Shown here piece after piece: positions 44,197 to 53,892 of a stretch of DNA of 64,000 nucleotides. The DNA comes from Lysinibacillus fusiformis (GTDB taxonomy: Bacteria > Bacillota > Bacilli > Bacillales_A > Planococcaceae): positions 2,796,001-2,860,000 of the forward strand of contig NZ_CP070490.1 in assembly GCF_016925635.1 (NCBI RefSeq), in the 5' to 3' direction. Position 1 is the stretch's first letter, and each line of letters opens with the position of its first letter. The notes under the pieces were generated by a model. That model did no database searches. It had not been told where the DNA came from and was given only the letters and a program-made list of their open reading frames with translations. The translations under genes were made by a program, and so were the position numbers.

Positions 44197-46113
44197 ATGA
44201 AGTGGATTTCTATCCATTCTAAAAAGCGTTTACGTATTTTATATGTGTTGTTTATGTGTGTAGCAGTGGCGATCGTTGTTAGGTTGTTCTTTTTGCAAGT
44301 ATTAGATCAAAAAGATTTGACTACCAAGGCAGAGGAGAATTGGGACAGAGAAATTCCATTTGCGAATGAACGAGGGCATATAACAGATCGAGATGGAGAG
44401 AGTATTGTAACCAATAAGCTAGCACCCACTTTATATTTTATGCCCTCACAAAGTAATGATATTGAAGGGGCTGCTGAAAAAATTGCGCAAGTTCTAGAAG
44501 TGGATAAAGAGAAGCTATTAGAAAAAATGCAAAAAAAAGCTTACTTAGTGAAGCTAGCGCCTGAAGGCAAAAATATTTCTTATGAAAAAGCGGTAGAATT
44601 ACAGGGTATGCAAATTGAAGGGCTATATAGTGGTGTTGATTATTCTAGGGATTATCCTTACGGCACGCTATTATCTCGATTTTTAGGTTTTACGGGCTAT
44701 GATGCCCAAGGATTAGCTGGAATTGAATATGAATATGATAAATTCCTGCAGGCTAATTCTTCTGCTATCCGTCTCTTTACAGATGCAAAAGGTAATAACT
44801 TACCTAATGTTTCAAGTGCTTGGAAAGCAGGAGAGGATGGTGCAACGATCGAGCTAACAATTGACGTCGATGTACAACAAGTCGTGGAGCGTGAAATATC
44901 GCAAGCTATGAAGCGCTATGAAGCTGACCAAGCATTGGCTATCGCTATGGATCCAAACACTGGCGAAATCTTGGCATTAGCCTCTTATCCGACTTTCCAT
45001 CCAGCTGAATATCAATTAGTAGAGCCAGCCATCTACAATCGAAATTTACCCGTATGGATGACGTATGAGCCAGGTTCTACCTTTAAAATTATTACCCTGA
45101 GTGCCGCGTTGGAAGAAAACTTAGTGGATTTGGAGCATGAAACTTTTTATGACCCAGGTTATACAATGGTGGCGGGAGCAAAGCTTCGTTGTTGGAAACG
45201 TGAAGGACATGGTCATGAAACATTTTTAGAGGTAGTTGAAAACTCTTGTAACCCAGGATTTATAGAATTAGGTCAGCGTCTAGGCAATGAGCGACTACTA
45301 CAATATATTAAAGATTTTGGTTTTGGAAAAAAGACAGGTTCTAATATAGCTGGTGAAGCATCTGGGATTTTATTTTCTAGGGAAGCCTTTGGTCCTGTTG
45401 AGCAAGCCACCACTTCATTTGGGCAAGGGGTAGCCGTGACACCTATTCAGCAAGTTCAAGCTGTTGCTGCTGCCATTAATGGAGGCAAGCTTTATACGCC
45501 ATATGTTGTGAAAAAGGTATTTAATCCAAATACAGGGGAAGTTATACATGAAACGGAACCAGTTGTGAAAAATCAGGTGATTCGTGAGGAGACCTCTGCT
45601 AAGGTTCGCGGTGCATTGGAATCGGTAGTGGCGAATGGTTCAGGGCGACAAGCCTTTCGCGACGGACTGCGAATTGGTGGTAAGACTGGAACAGCACAGA
45701 AAGTTGAAAATGGCCGTTATAAAAGTGGTGAATACATCGTATCTTTTATAGGGTTTGCACCAGCAGACAATCCACAAATTGTTGTCTATGTAGCTGTTGA
45801 CAATCCGAAAAAGACAACACAGTTTGGTGGCGTTGTAGCAGCACCTATAGTGGGGCAAATTATTGAAGATGTTGCACCTTTTGTAGGTATTGAAAAATCG
45901 AAGGAACAACTTGAAAAGGATTATCGTTATGGTGATCCAATTACTGTGAAGGTACCGAATTTTATTGGTCAAACGAAGGATGATATTGCCAAGCAATTTT
46001 ACCCATTCCGCATTGAATGGCATGGAGAAGGGACTAAAATTGGTAATCAGTTACCTGAAGTGGATAGTGTTATCAAACAAGATGGTACCATTCATTTATA
46101 TTTGGAGAACTAA
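44197..46113 (+). CDS. spoVD: SpoVD-type sporulation penicillin-binding protein
   Basis: 638 residues, close to B. subtilis SpoVD (646). Membrane anchor (about 10-30), NERGHITDRDGESIV dimerisation start, active Ser294 in EPGSTFKIITL, ENSCNPGF (SxN variant SCN) and KTGTAQ, plus one C-terminal PASTA domain (about 575-638). SpoVD cross-links cortex peptidoglycan with SpoVE. The SCN motif and single PASTA fit SpoVD rather than PBP2B. murE, which follows spoVD in B. subtilis, is missing here. Confidence 0.92.
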   Translation: MKWISIHSKKRLRILYVLFMCVAVAIVVRLFFLQVLDQKDLTTKAEENWDREIPFANERGHITDRDGESIVTNKLAPTLYFMPSQSNDIEGAAEKIAQVLEVDKEKLLEKMQKKAYLVKLAPEGKNISYEKAVELQGMQIEGLYSGVDYSRDYPYGTLLSRFLGFTGYDAQGLAGIEYEYDKFLQANSSAIRLFTDAKGNNLPNVSSAWKAGEDGATIELTIDVDVQQVVEREISQAMKRYEADQALAIAMDPNTGEILALASYPTFHPAEYQLVEPAIYNRNLPVWMTYEPGSTFKIITLSAALEENLVDLEHETFYDPGYTMVAGAKLRCWKREGHGHETFLEVVENSCNPGFIELGQRLGNERLLQYIKDFGFGKKTGSNIAGEASGILFSREAFGPVEQATTSFGQGVAVTPIQQVQAVAAAINGGKLYTPYVVKKVFNPNTGEVIHETEPVVKNQVIREETSAKVRGALESVVANGSGRQAFRDGLRIGGKTGTAQKVENGRYKSGEYIVSFIGFAPADNPQIVVYVAVDNPKKTTQFGGVVAAPIVGQIIEDVAPFVGIEKSKEQLEKDYRYGDPITVKVPNFIGQTKDDIAKQFYPFRIEWHGEGTKIGNQLPEVDSVIKQDGTIHLYLEN

Positions 46114-46238
46114 AATAACTTTACCTTTAAAAAATGGGAAAGAACCACTATTATTATGAAGGGTAGTAATAAATAAATGAAAGTTAATGCTTTTTTCTTA
46201 AAGAAGAAAGTGAAACAAGATTTAAAGGAGATTTTTCA

Positions 46239-47210
46239 ATGAAACTCGCAACAACACTTACCATTTTAGCTCTTGCTTTTATAGTAACAGTTATCCTGGC
46301 ACCAATTAGTATTCCACTTCTTCGTCGTCTAAAATTTGGGCAAAGTATTCGAGAAGAGGGGCCAAAATCACATATGAAAAAAGCTGGTACACCAACAATG
46401 GGAGGCATTATTTTCTTAATATCCATCCTCCTAACAACTGTTGGTGTAGGTAGCTTTTTAGATTTATTAACGACACAGACCGTAGTACTTTTATTAGTAT
46501 TAGCAGGATTCGGCTTAATAGGTTTATTGGATGATGGTTTAAAGGTTGTCTTTAAAAGAAATTTAGGTTTAACCTCTCTTCAAAAATTGATTGGTCAAAT
46601 TGTTATTGCAATTCTTGCGTATTTCCTTCTAGAAGTAGGGTCATTTGATAAAACACTAGCCATTCCATTTACGGAGTGGACAATTGATCTTGGCGTATTC
46701 TATGTAGCCTTTTTAATTTTCTGGTTAGTAGGCTTCTCCAATGCAGTAAATTTGACGGATGGACTAGACGGGCTAGTGGCGGGTACTGCTTCCATTGCCT
46801 TTGCAGCATTTGGTGTTATTGCGCTATTCCAAAGTCAGGCAGATATTGCACTATTTTCGTTTGCTGTAACAGGTGCTTTATTAGGCTTTTTATTATTTAA
46901 TGCCAATCCTGCAAAGGTATTCATGGGGGATACGGGGTCATTAGCATTAGGTGGAGCATTAGCTATGGTATCTGTCTTAGTAAAAGAAGAGTTCTTGCTT
47001 TTACTAGTCGGCTTAGTGTTTGTTATCGAAACACTTTCCGTTATTTTGCAGGTAGGTAGCTTTAAGCTTCGAAAAAAGCGTATTTTTAAAATGAGCCCTA
47101 TTCATCATCATTTTGAATTATCAGGTTGGTCAGAGTGGAAAGTAGTGCTTGTCTTCTGGTCAACTGCCTTAGCAGTAGCATTAATTGCAGTCTTATCGGA
47201 GGCGTTCTAA
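46239..47210 (+). CDS. mraY: Phospho-MurNAc-pentapeptide transferase MraY
   Basis: 323 residues, ten helices. Family marks: [11 protein letters not shown], the catalytic Asp pair in [29 protein letters not shown], and the HIHHHF-type [13 protein letters not shown] loop. Makes lipid I from UDP-MurNAc-pentapeptide and undecaprenyl phosphate. RBS AAAGGAG before ATG 46239. Stop overlaps the murD start by one base. Confidence 0.97.
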   Translation: MKLATTLTILALAFIVTVILAPISIPLLRRLKFGQSIREEGPKSHMKKAGTPTMGGIIFLISILLTTVGVGSFLDLLTTQTVVLLLVLAGFGLIGLLDDGLKVVFKRNLGLTSLQKLIGQIVIAILAYFLLEVGSFDKTLAIPFTEWTIDLGVFYVAFLIFWLVGFSNAVNLTDGLDGLVAGTASIAFAAFGVIALFQSQADIALFSFAVTGALLGFLLFNANPAKVFMGDTGSLALGGALAMVSVLVKEEFLLLLVGLVFVIETLSVILQVGSFKLRKKRIFKMSPIHHHFELSGWSEWKVVLVFWSTALAVALIAVLSEAF

Positions 47211-48559
47211 TGAAAAACTATACAGATTTACAACATAAAAAAGTGCTTGTGTTAGGTCTAGCCAAAAGTGGTGTGGCCGCTGCTGAAATTTTACACGAGC
47301 TTGGCGCATTTGTAACAGTTAATGATTCGAAACCATTTGATGAAAGTCCTGATGCACAAGGATTATTACAGAAGGGGATTACAGTAATTTGTGGTCGCCA
47401 TCCTGAAGATTTACTTGATGAAGGCTTTGAATTAGTGGTTAAAAATCCAGGAATACCTTATAGCAATCGAATTGTGGCAGATGCTCTTAGTCGAGAGATT
47501 CCAGTCTGGACAGAGATTGAGCTAGCTTATTTAATTAGCGATGCACCATTTATTGGTATAACAGGTTCGAATGGTAAAACAACGACGACAACTTTAATAT
47601 TCGACATGTTAAATAACGGCAGTAAAAATCCATTAATTGCTGGAAATATAGGGACAGTAGCTTGTGGTGTTGCAAAAGAAGCTAATAAAGATGACATCAT
47701 TGTAACAGAATTGTCTTCATTCCAATTGATGGGGATTAAAACGTTTAAGCCTAAAATTGCTATTTTGACAAACCTTTATGATGCACATCTAGATTATCAC
47801 GGAACATTTAATAATTATGCTGAAGCGAAGTTTGGTGTTACTCGAAATCAAGATGACAGTGACTATTTTATTTATAATGCTGACCAACCGATAGTGGTTG
47901 GATACGCAGCACAATCTAATGCACAAAAAATTCCATTCAGTTCAAAGGGACGTACTACAAACGGCATTAGTGCAGATGATACAACAATTTATTGGCAAGG
48001 CGAACCATATATGGATCGTGCCAACATTGCCCTACCTGGTAAGCATAATTTAGAAAACATCTTAGCAGCCGTAGCAGCTTGTATTTTATTTGGCTGTGAC
48101 AAAGAGAAGATGGAAGAGGTTTTAGCGACATTTGGTGGAGTGAGACACCGTACACAATTTGTACGTGAGTGGGATGGTCGAAAGATTTACAATGACTCCA
48201 AGGCAACCAATTGTTTAGCAACAAAGAGTGCTTTAGATGCTTTCCAAGCACCTGTCATTTTACTCGCAGGTGGCTTAGATCGTGGACATTCTTTTGAAGA
48301 ACTTCGCCCTTGTATGAATCATGTAAAGGGTGTTGTTGCATTTGGAGAAACTGGCTTACGCTTTGTCGAATTTGCAAAATCGTGTGGTGTTCAACAAACC
48401 GTCATTGCACAAAATGTAGAAGACGCTGTTCACTATGCAGCACCGATGTCTGCAGAAGGAGATGTTATTTTACTATCTCCAGCATGCGCAAGCTGGGACC
48501 AATATGACAGCTTTGAAATACGTGGAGATGTTTTTATTGATGCTGTAATGAAGCTGTAA
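47210..48559 (+). CDS. murD: UDP-MurNAc-L-alanine:D-glutamate ligase MurD
   Basis: 449 residues. KKVLVLGLAKSGVAAA at the N-terminus, ATPase loop ITGSNGKTTTTTL, and the C-terminal LLAGGLDRGHSFEEL and LLSPACASWDQYDSFEIRGDVF, as in MurD. Adds D-Glu to UDP-MurNAc-L-Ala. I start it at ATG 47210, overlapping the mraY stop (TAATG), with GGAGG upstream; a longer frame from 47126 lies in mraY. Confidence 0.97.
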   Translation: MKNYTDLQHKKVLVLGLAKSGVAAAEILHELGAFVTVNDSKPFDESPDAQGLLQKGITVICGRHPEDLLDEGFELVVKNPGIPYSNRIVADALSREIPVWTEIELAYLISDAPFIGITGSNGKTTTTTLIFDMLNNGSKNPLIAGNIGTVACGVAKEANKDDIIVTELSSFQLMGIKTFKPKIAILTNLYDAHLDYHGTFNNYAEAKFGVTRNQDDSDYFIYNADQPIVVGYAAQSNAQKIPFSSKGRTTNGISADDTTIYWQGEPYMDRANIALPGKHNLENILAAVAACILFGCDKEKMEEVLATFGGVRHRTQFVREWDGRKIYNDSKATNCLATKSALDAFQAPVILLAGGLDRGHSFEELRPCMNHVKGVVAFGETGLRFVEFAKSCGVQQTVIAQNVEDAVHYAAPMSAEGDVILLSPACASWDQYDSFEIRGDVFIDAVMKL

Positions 48560-48599
48560 TGAGCCTGTAACTATTTTAGAATATACTTGACTTGGAAGG

Positions 48600-49679
48600 A
48601 TGGCATTACTGAGAGGTAAAGAAAGCTACTTATTGCTCGTCACAACTTTGATGCTATCAATAATCGGCATTATTTTCGTCTATTCTGCAGGTACCTATTG
48701 GAGTGCCGTTCATTATAGTGGAAAAATGCCGTTTTATATGAAGCAAAGCATATACTTTGTTGTAGCCATTGTCGTATTTTTAATCACGATTCGATTAAAT
48801 ATTTTGAGAGAGCAGTCCTTTTGGAAAATGGCCTATATATTTTCGTTAATTTTACTCGTTCTTGTACTGATTCCTGGTATAGGACTTGTGCGAAATGGTT
48901 CCCAAAGCTGGATTGGTGTAGGTCCATTAACAATTCAGCCAGCAGAACTAACGAAAATTACCGTCATTGTGTACTTGAGCCACATATTAGCACAACATAA
49001 AACAGGCAAGCCAGTTGTTAACTGGCGACATGGGTTCATCCTGTTATTACCTGTAGTTCTCATCATGTTGCAGCCGGATTTTGGCTCAGTATTTATTCTT
49101 GTTGTATCTGTGTTTTTATTATTTTTTGTCGCTGGTTATCCTCTAAAACTATACGCCATGATTATGCTAGCAGGGGTTGCTGGGTTGGTAGGTCTCATTG
49201 CGACAGCACCATATCGTCTAAAGCGTATAGAAGCATTTCTTGATCCATGGGCTGATCCCTTGGTTAGTGGGTTCCAAGCGGTGCAATCTTTAATGGCAAT
49301 CGGTCCAGCAGGGATTTTTGGACATGGCTTTGGACAAAGCCGACAAAAGTTTTTGTATTTACCAGAGCCTCAAAATGATTTTATTTACGCCATTATTTTA
49401 GAAGAAGTCGGATTGATTGGTGGCCTCTTTATTTTAGCGCTTTTTGTACTAACGATCTATGCAGGCTATAGATTTGCTGTACAGGCTAAAAACCGAACGT
49501 CCTATTATGCGATTATCGGGCTTGTCACAATGCTCATGGTGCAAGCTTTTCTAAATATAGCCGTAGTAATAGGTTTAGTGCCAGTAACGGGTGTCACATT
49601 ACCATTTATTAGCTACGGTGGAACATCTTTAGTAACAATGTGGTTAATAATAGGTATTATTTATCAATTAGCGAAATAA
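48600..49679 (+). CDS. spoVE: SEDS glycosyltransferase, SpoVE type
   Basis: 359 residues, ten-helix SEDS protein. Marks: SIIGIIFVYSAGTYW, NGSQSWIGVGPLTIQPAELTK, LQPDFGSVFIL, LPEPQNDFIYAIILEEVGL and PVTGVTLPFISYGGTSL. By position between murD and divIB it is SpoVE, the cortex partner of SpoVD; a vegetative role is possible but FtsW is present at 4908. The ribosome site GGAAGG abuts the ATG, so initiation may be weak. murG and murB, which follow in B. subtilis, are missing. Confidence 0.9.
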   Translation: MALLRGKESYLLLVTTLMLSIIGIIFVYSAGTYWSAVHYSGKMPFYMKQSIYFVVAIVVFLITIRLNILREQSFWKMAYIFSLILLVLVLIPGIGLVRNGSQSWIGVGPLTIQPAELTKITVIVYLSHILAQHKTGKPVVNWRHGFILLLPVVLIMLQPDFGSVFILVVSVFLLFFVAGYPLKLYAMIMLAGVAGLVGLIATAPYRLKRIEAFLDPWADPLVSGFQAVQSLMAIGPAGIFGHGFGQSRQKFLYLPEPQNDFIYAIILEEVGLIGGLFILALFVLTIYAGYRFAVQAKNRTSYYAIIGLVTMLMVQAFLNIAVVIGLVPVTGVTLPFISYGGTSLVTMWLIIGIIYQLAK

Positions 49680-49700
49680 ATATAAAGGAGGAGTACTTTT

Positions 49701-50534
49701 TTGGAGAAAGTAATTGATATAGAAGATCGTATACCTACGCTAAAAAAGCGACGAAAAAAGCGTACAAACCGGAAATTTATAGTGCTAATATTACTTTTCT
49801 TTATTGTGTTAGCAGTACTCCTTTATTTTCAATCTCCATACAGTAACATCAATAAGATCACAGTCAATGGCGCAAAGCTAGCGAATGACCAGTATTATGT
49901 GGAGGCAAGTACTCTTGCACCAGGTAAATCAATGTGGAGTTTCAAAGTGGAAGATATTGAGCAGATTTTATTAAAGGATAAATGGGTTAAAGAAGCACAT
50001 GTTAAACGTAACTGGTTACAAGGCGTAACGATTGATGTTAAAGAATGGAAAAAAGTTGCATACTTAGCTGGGGACGGCACTTATTATCCTTTGCTAGAAA
50101 ACGGCAAACGCTTTGAACAAACAGGAAATGATACGCCCATTGATGCACCTGTTTTTATCGGGATAACCGGTGAAAAGACCATTAATAAGCTTGTTGAACA
50201 GCTAGCACAACTAAAGCCAGAAGTATTAGCTTTAATTTCCCAGGTTAACACGAATAGTAATGAGGCGAATCCCAATGCAGTCAAGCTTTATATGAATGAT
50301 GGCTATGAAGTTCGTGCTGTTATTCAGACACTAGCGCAAAAGTTAAATTACTACCCCTCTATTGTCGCTCAAATTGCCAACTTAGAAAAAGGTGTGATTG
50401 ATTTAGAGGTCGGTTCATACTATCGTCCTTTTAACGAGGAATACAACAAGATTAGTATTGACATGGAAGCGAATGCAGATGGGGAATTGGTTAACCAGGA
50501 AGTGACGGACAATGAACAACAAGAAGAAGAATAG
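49701..50534 (+). CDS. divIB: Cell division protein DivIB (FtsQ)
   Basis: 277 residues from TTG 49701 with AAAGGAGGAG upstream. Basic cytoplasmic N-terminus (KKRRKKRTNRK), one membrane helix (about 27-44), a POTRA domain (about 48-118; INKITVNGAK), a beta domain, and an acidic C-terminal tail (TDNEQQEEE). Bridges FtsL/DivIC in the divisome. It overlaps the next gene by 23 bases. Confidence 0.93.
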   Translation: MEKVIDIEDRIPTLKKRRKKRTNRKFIVLILLFFIVLAVLLYFQSPYSNINKITVNGAKLANDQYYVEASTLAPGKSMWSFKVEDIEQILLKDKWVKEAHVKRNWLQGVTIDVKEWKKVAYLAGDGTYYPLLENGKRFEQTGNDTPIDAPVFIGITGEKTINKLVEQLAQLKPEVLALISQVNTNSNEANPNAVKLYMNDGYEVRAVIQTLAQKLNYYPSIVAQIANLEKGVIDLEVGSYYRPFNEEYNKISIDMEANADGELVNQEVTDNEQQEEE

Positions 50535-51240
50535 CAAAGGGAGTTTTTTTACTAGAAAACAATTTGAATTACTAATTGTTTGTGTAACAACAGGATTTAT
50601 CATCGGCTATTCATACAACCAGGCGAAAGACAATCGAGAAGCAGGTACTATTGATTCTGAGCTTTTTGAGCAAGAAGATTCTTATCGTGAGGAGCTAATC
50701 ACACAACAAGAGCGCAATAAAGAACTCACTGAAGAACTAAATAATTTACAAGAACAGATTCGAAAGTATGAAAAATCCTTTGCTTCAAACGAGAAAGACT
50801 ATAAGAAGCTTGTTGAGCAAGCAGAAGATTTACGGCTATTGCTTGGTGAACTAAAGAGTGAGGGGAAAGGAATACGTATCACCCTCCAGGATGGGGACTA
50901 TGATCCAAAATCCTTGAATCCAAATGACTATATTGTCCATGAAAGTCATGTTTTTAAATTGTTAAATGAACTGAAAATTTCAGGTGCACAAGCTATCGCC
51001 ATAAATGGACAACGTGTGATGGCTAGTTCTTATATCCGCTGTAATGGACCTGTGATAACCATTGATGGCACACAACATCCAGCTCCGTTTGTGATAGAAG
51101 CAGTTGGCGATTCAGAAACATTAATGGCTTCTTTAAATTTAAACGGAGGTGTAGTGGATCAGTTATTAAATGACAATATTGTGGTGTCATTAGAAGAAAA
51201 TCAAAAGCTTTCAATGCCAAAAGTAAAAGTAGAAAGTTAA
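50512..51240 (+). CDS. ylxW: DUF881 membrane-anchored protein (YlxW position)
   Basis: 242 residues. Single N-terminal helix (about 17-33), a coiled coil (about 50-105; ELTEELNNLQEQIRKYEKSF), then the DUF881 domain with GIRITLQDGD, NDYIVHESHVFKLLNEL and AIAINGQRVMASSYIRC. DUF881 proteins lie between divIB and ftsA in many Firmicutes and are thought to act at the septum or membrane; function is not settled. Start lies inside divIB. Confidence 0.9.
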   Translation: MNNKKKNSKGSFFTRKQFELLIVCVTTGFIIGYSYNQAKDNREAGTIDSELFEQEDSYREELITQQERNKELTEELNNLQEQIRKYEKSFASNEKDYKKLVEQAEDLRLLLGELKSEGKGIRITLQDGDYDPKSLNPNDYIVHESHVFKLLNELKISGAQAIAINGQRVMASSYIRCNGPVITIDGTQHPAPFVIEAVGDSETLMASLNLNGGVVDQLLNDNIVVSLEENQKLSMPKVKVES

Positions 51241-51365
51241 GGACAAGCTCTATAATTCAAGTTTAAAGTCTAATTTAGCCTCCAGTTACATAGTCGATTG
51301 TAGATATATATTACAATTTAAAATCGTATTCTGAGGGGCATACGATACGTCTAGGAGGGGCTATT

Positions 51366-52085
51366 TTGAAAAGAAATATGTACACCCGAATAACGATCGT
51401 GCTATTTATTATCGGTTTGATGATAGCGGTACAATACAATACCATACAAAAACCAGCTGAGCGAGATACACGAGATATTTGGGCAATAAGAGAGGAATTA
51501 GCACAAGAAAAGCAAAGACATTCCGCATTACTGGCAGAAATTCGCTCACTTCATGAAGTAGTGGATCGCTATGAGCAATCTGAAAAAGTAAATCAGCAAG
51601 CAGCCTTAAATGAAACATTAAATCGTTTAAAGTTGCAAGCAGGATTAACAGAAGTTATTGGACCAGGTGTCGTACTTCGTGTTGAACCTGCACCTGAACT
51701 GATTGAAATGGGCTATGAAATTAAAGAAATTTCACCCGATTTGTTAACTCAATTATTAAATACCCTTTTTAAGAACGATGCTACTAGTGTCGCAATCGAT
51801 GGTAATCGTGTAGTACAAACGACTGCCATACGGGATATAAATGGTAAGACAACAGTAAACAGTATACCACTGTCTTCACCTTCTTTTGAGCTATTTGTTG
51901 GGACAAGCAATTATAAAGCAGCACAAAAAATGTATAATTCATTGCAGGCCTCAACATTTATAGACTCATTTTATTTAGACAATTTTAATTTAGTAATTGA
52001 AGAACCAAATGAACAGTTACTAATTCCAGCATTTGATCAGCCGTTGACAAATGATTATTTAGCAGAGGTAAAAAAAGGAGATTAA
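51366..52085 (+). CDS. ylxX: Second DUF881 membrane-anchored protein (YlxX position)
   Basis: 239 residues from TTG 51366 (AGGAGGGG upstream). Same architecture as its neighbour: N-terminal helix (about 8-22), coiled coil (about 40-75), DUF881 domain with EVIGPGVVLRVEPAP, DLLTQLLNTLFKNDATSVAIDGNRVVQTTAIRDI. Tandem paralogue of ylxW, as in B. subtilis. It is set off by 125 bases that contain small hairpins (for example CGTAT / ATACG at 51326-51346). Only three bases before sbp. Confidence 0.9.
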   Translation: MKRNMYTRITIVLFIIGLMIAVQYNTIQKPAERDTRDIWAIREELAQEKQRHSALLAEIRSLHEVVDRYEQSEKVNQQAALNETLNRLKLQAGLTEVIGPGVVLRVEPAPELIEMGYEIKEISPDLLTQLLNTLFKNDATSVAIDGNRVVQTTAIRDINGKTTVNSIPLSSPSFELFVGTSNYKAAQKMYNSLQASTFIDSFYLDNFNLVIEEPNEQLLIPAFDQPLTNDYLAEVKKGD

Positions 52086-52088
52086 TAT

Positions 52089-52460
52089 ATGTGGCTACCA
52101 TTTTTAGGTTTGATATTTGGACTTGCCCTTGGCTTGTTAACAAATATACAAATCCCCTCTATGTATGAAAATTATCTGTCAATAGCTGTTTTAGCAGCTT
52201 TAGATACATTATTTGGAGGTATTCGTGCTCAATTACAGCAAGTTTACGATGATAAAGTTTTTGTATCAGGATTCTTTTTTAATATAGTTCTAGCAGCAGG
52301 ATTAGCTTTTATAGGAGTGAATTTGGGGATAGATTTGTATTTAGCAGCCATTTTCGCTTTTGGAGTACGTTTATTCCAAAATATAGCAATAATTAGGCGG
52401 ATATTACTAACTCGGTTAGATGAGAAACGTCACAAGCGAAAAAAAACTTCCATAGAATGA
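52089..52460 (+). CDS. sbp: Small basic protein Sbp (DUF1290)
   Basis: 123 residues, three or four helices and a strongly basic C-terminus (RLDEKRHKRKKTS). GLALGLLTNIQIPSMYENYLSIAVLAALDTLFGGIRAQL matches the small basic protein family found before ftsA in B. subtilis. Function unknown. RBS AAAAGGAG overlaps the end of ylxX. Confidence 0.92.
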   Translation: MWLPFLGLIFGLALGLLTNIQIPSMYENYLSIAVLAALDTLFGGIRAQLQQVYDDKVFVSGFFFNIVLAAGLAFIGVNLGIDLYLAAIFAFGVRLFQNIAIIRRILLTRLDEKRHKRKKTSIE

Positions 52461-52486
52461 GAGAAAAATTGACCAAAATACTCGAT

Positions 52487-52515
52487 TTGCTTAGACATTA
52501 TGCCAAATTTACAAT
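52487..52515 (+). promoter_or_regulatory. Putative SigA promoter of ftsA-ftsZ
   Basis: TTGCTT (52487-52492), 17-base spacer, TACAAT (52510-52515), 41 bases before the ftsA start. A second possible -35 TTGACC starts at 52470. Confidence 0.5.
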
Positions 52516-52555
52516 AGAATGAAAACAAGAGCATTTTTCAAGGAGGTGCAGCGAA

Positions 52556-53839
52556 TTGAATCATCAAGATTTATACATTTCCCTTGATATTGGGTCCTCC
52601 TCTGTCAAGGTATTAATAGGTGAAATGAGTGACGGGCAATTACATGTAATTGGCGTCGGAAATGTAAAGTCGAATGGCGTTCGAAAAGGTGCAATTGTTG
52701 ATATTGATGCAACAGTACAATCTATTCGAAAAGCAATAGAACAGGCTGAACGTATGACAGGTTATCAAATCCATGAAGTCGTTTTAGGCGTTCCAGCTAA
52801 CCAGACGATGTTACAGCTAGTTAAAGGTGTTGTCGCTGTAAATAGTGAAAATAGAGAAATTACAGATGATGATTTAGACAGAGTGGTAGAATCTGCACAA
52901 GTCATGTCAATACCTCCTGAACGTGAATTAGTTAACATCATTCCAAGACAGTTTATTGTAGACAACCTTGATGAAATAAAAGATCCTCGTGGTATGATTG
53001 GCATCCGTCTAGAAATGGATGCAACAATGATAACAACATCCAAAACGCTTTTACACAATGTTCTTCGCTGTGTCGAGCGAGCGGGTTTAAGTATACGAGA
53101 AATATATTTGCAACCATTAGCATCAGGCTACTTTGCATTAACAGAAGATGAAAAAAACCAAGGAACTGCCTTTATTGACTTAGGTGGCGGATCTACAACA
53201 ATCACAGTATTTGAAGAGGGATTATTAACGCATACGGGTGTCATACCAGTTGGTGGTGATCATATAACGAAAGATATTTCAATCGTTTTAAAAACACCAA
53301 CAGAACAAGCAGAACAAATTAAACACCAGTTTGGACATGCCTTCTATGATGACGCTTCTGATGACGAGCTCTTTGAAGTGCCTGTCGTAGGTACAGATTC
53401 TACTGATCAGTACAGCCAACGCTATATATCGGAGATTATCGGTGCTAGATTAGAAGAATTACTAGAGTTAGTTATTGATGAATTAGCACGTTTAGGTGTT
53501 AGAGATTTACCAGGTGGAGTTGTTTTAACTGGTGGTGTTGCAAAGCTTGAGGGGATTGCCCAATTAGCACGTCAAATTCTACAAACGCGTGTTAGAATCT
53601 ATACACCCGATTATATCGGTGTTAGAGAGCCTTCATTTGCGACGGCAGTTGGACTTATTCGTTACGCCTATTTAGAAGATGATTTTTACGGTAAAAGTAC
53701 GAATACGCAGCCTGTTGAATATGCAGTTGTAGGGGCTCAACCAGCTATAAGCAAAAAGCAAGAGTATTCTGCACCTTCAGAACCAAAAGAAAGCGTAATT
53801 GGGAGAGCAAAAAAGTTATTTGATAAGTTTTTTGATTAA
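52556..53839 (+). CDS. ftsA: Cell division protein FtsA
   Basis: 427 residues from TTG 52556, with AAGGAGGTG upstream (near-perfect site). Actin-fold ATPase: phosphate-1 SLDIGSSSVKVLIGEM, 1C subdomain PRQFIVDNLDEIKDPRGMIG, phosphate-2 AFIDLGGGSTTITVF, adenosine motif GVVLTGGVAKLEGI, and the C-terminal amphipathic membrane helix IGRAKKLFDKFFD. Anchors FtsZ to the membrane. Confidence 0.96.
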   Translation: MNHQDLYISLDIGSSSVKVLIGEMSDGQLHVIGVGNVKSNGVRKGAIVDIDATVQSIRKAIEQAERMTGYQIHEVVLGVPANQTMLQLVKGVVAVNSENREITDDDLDRVVESAQVMSIPPERELVNIIPRQFIVDNLDEIKDPRGMIGIRLEMDATMITTSKTLLHNVLRCVERAGLSIREIYLQPLASGYFALTEDEKNQGTAFIDLGGGSTTITVFEEGLLTHTGVIPVGGDHITKDISIVLKTPTEQAEQIKHQFGHAFYDDASDDELFEVPVVGTDSTDQYSQRYISEIIGARLEELLELVIDELARLGVRDLPGGVVLTGGVAKLEGIAQLARQILQTRVRIYTPDYIGVREPSFATAVGLIRYAYLEDDFYGKSTNTQPVEYAVVGAQPAISKKQEYSAPSEPKESVIGRAKKLFDKFFD

Positions 53840-53892
53840 CTAGAATGCGTAATGAATGATACAGAGTCGAGTTACCGTGGGAGGAAAAAGAT

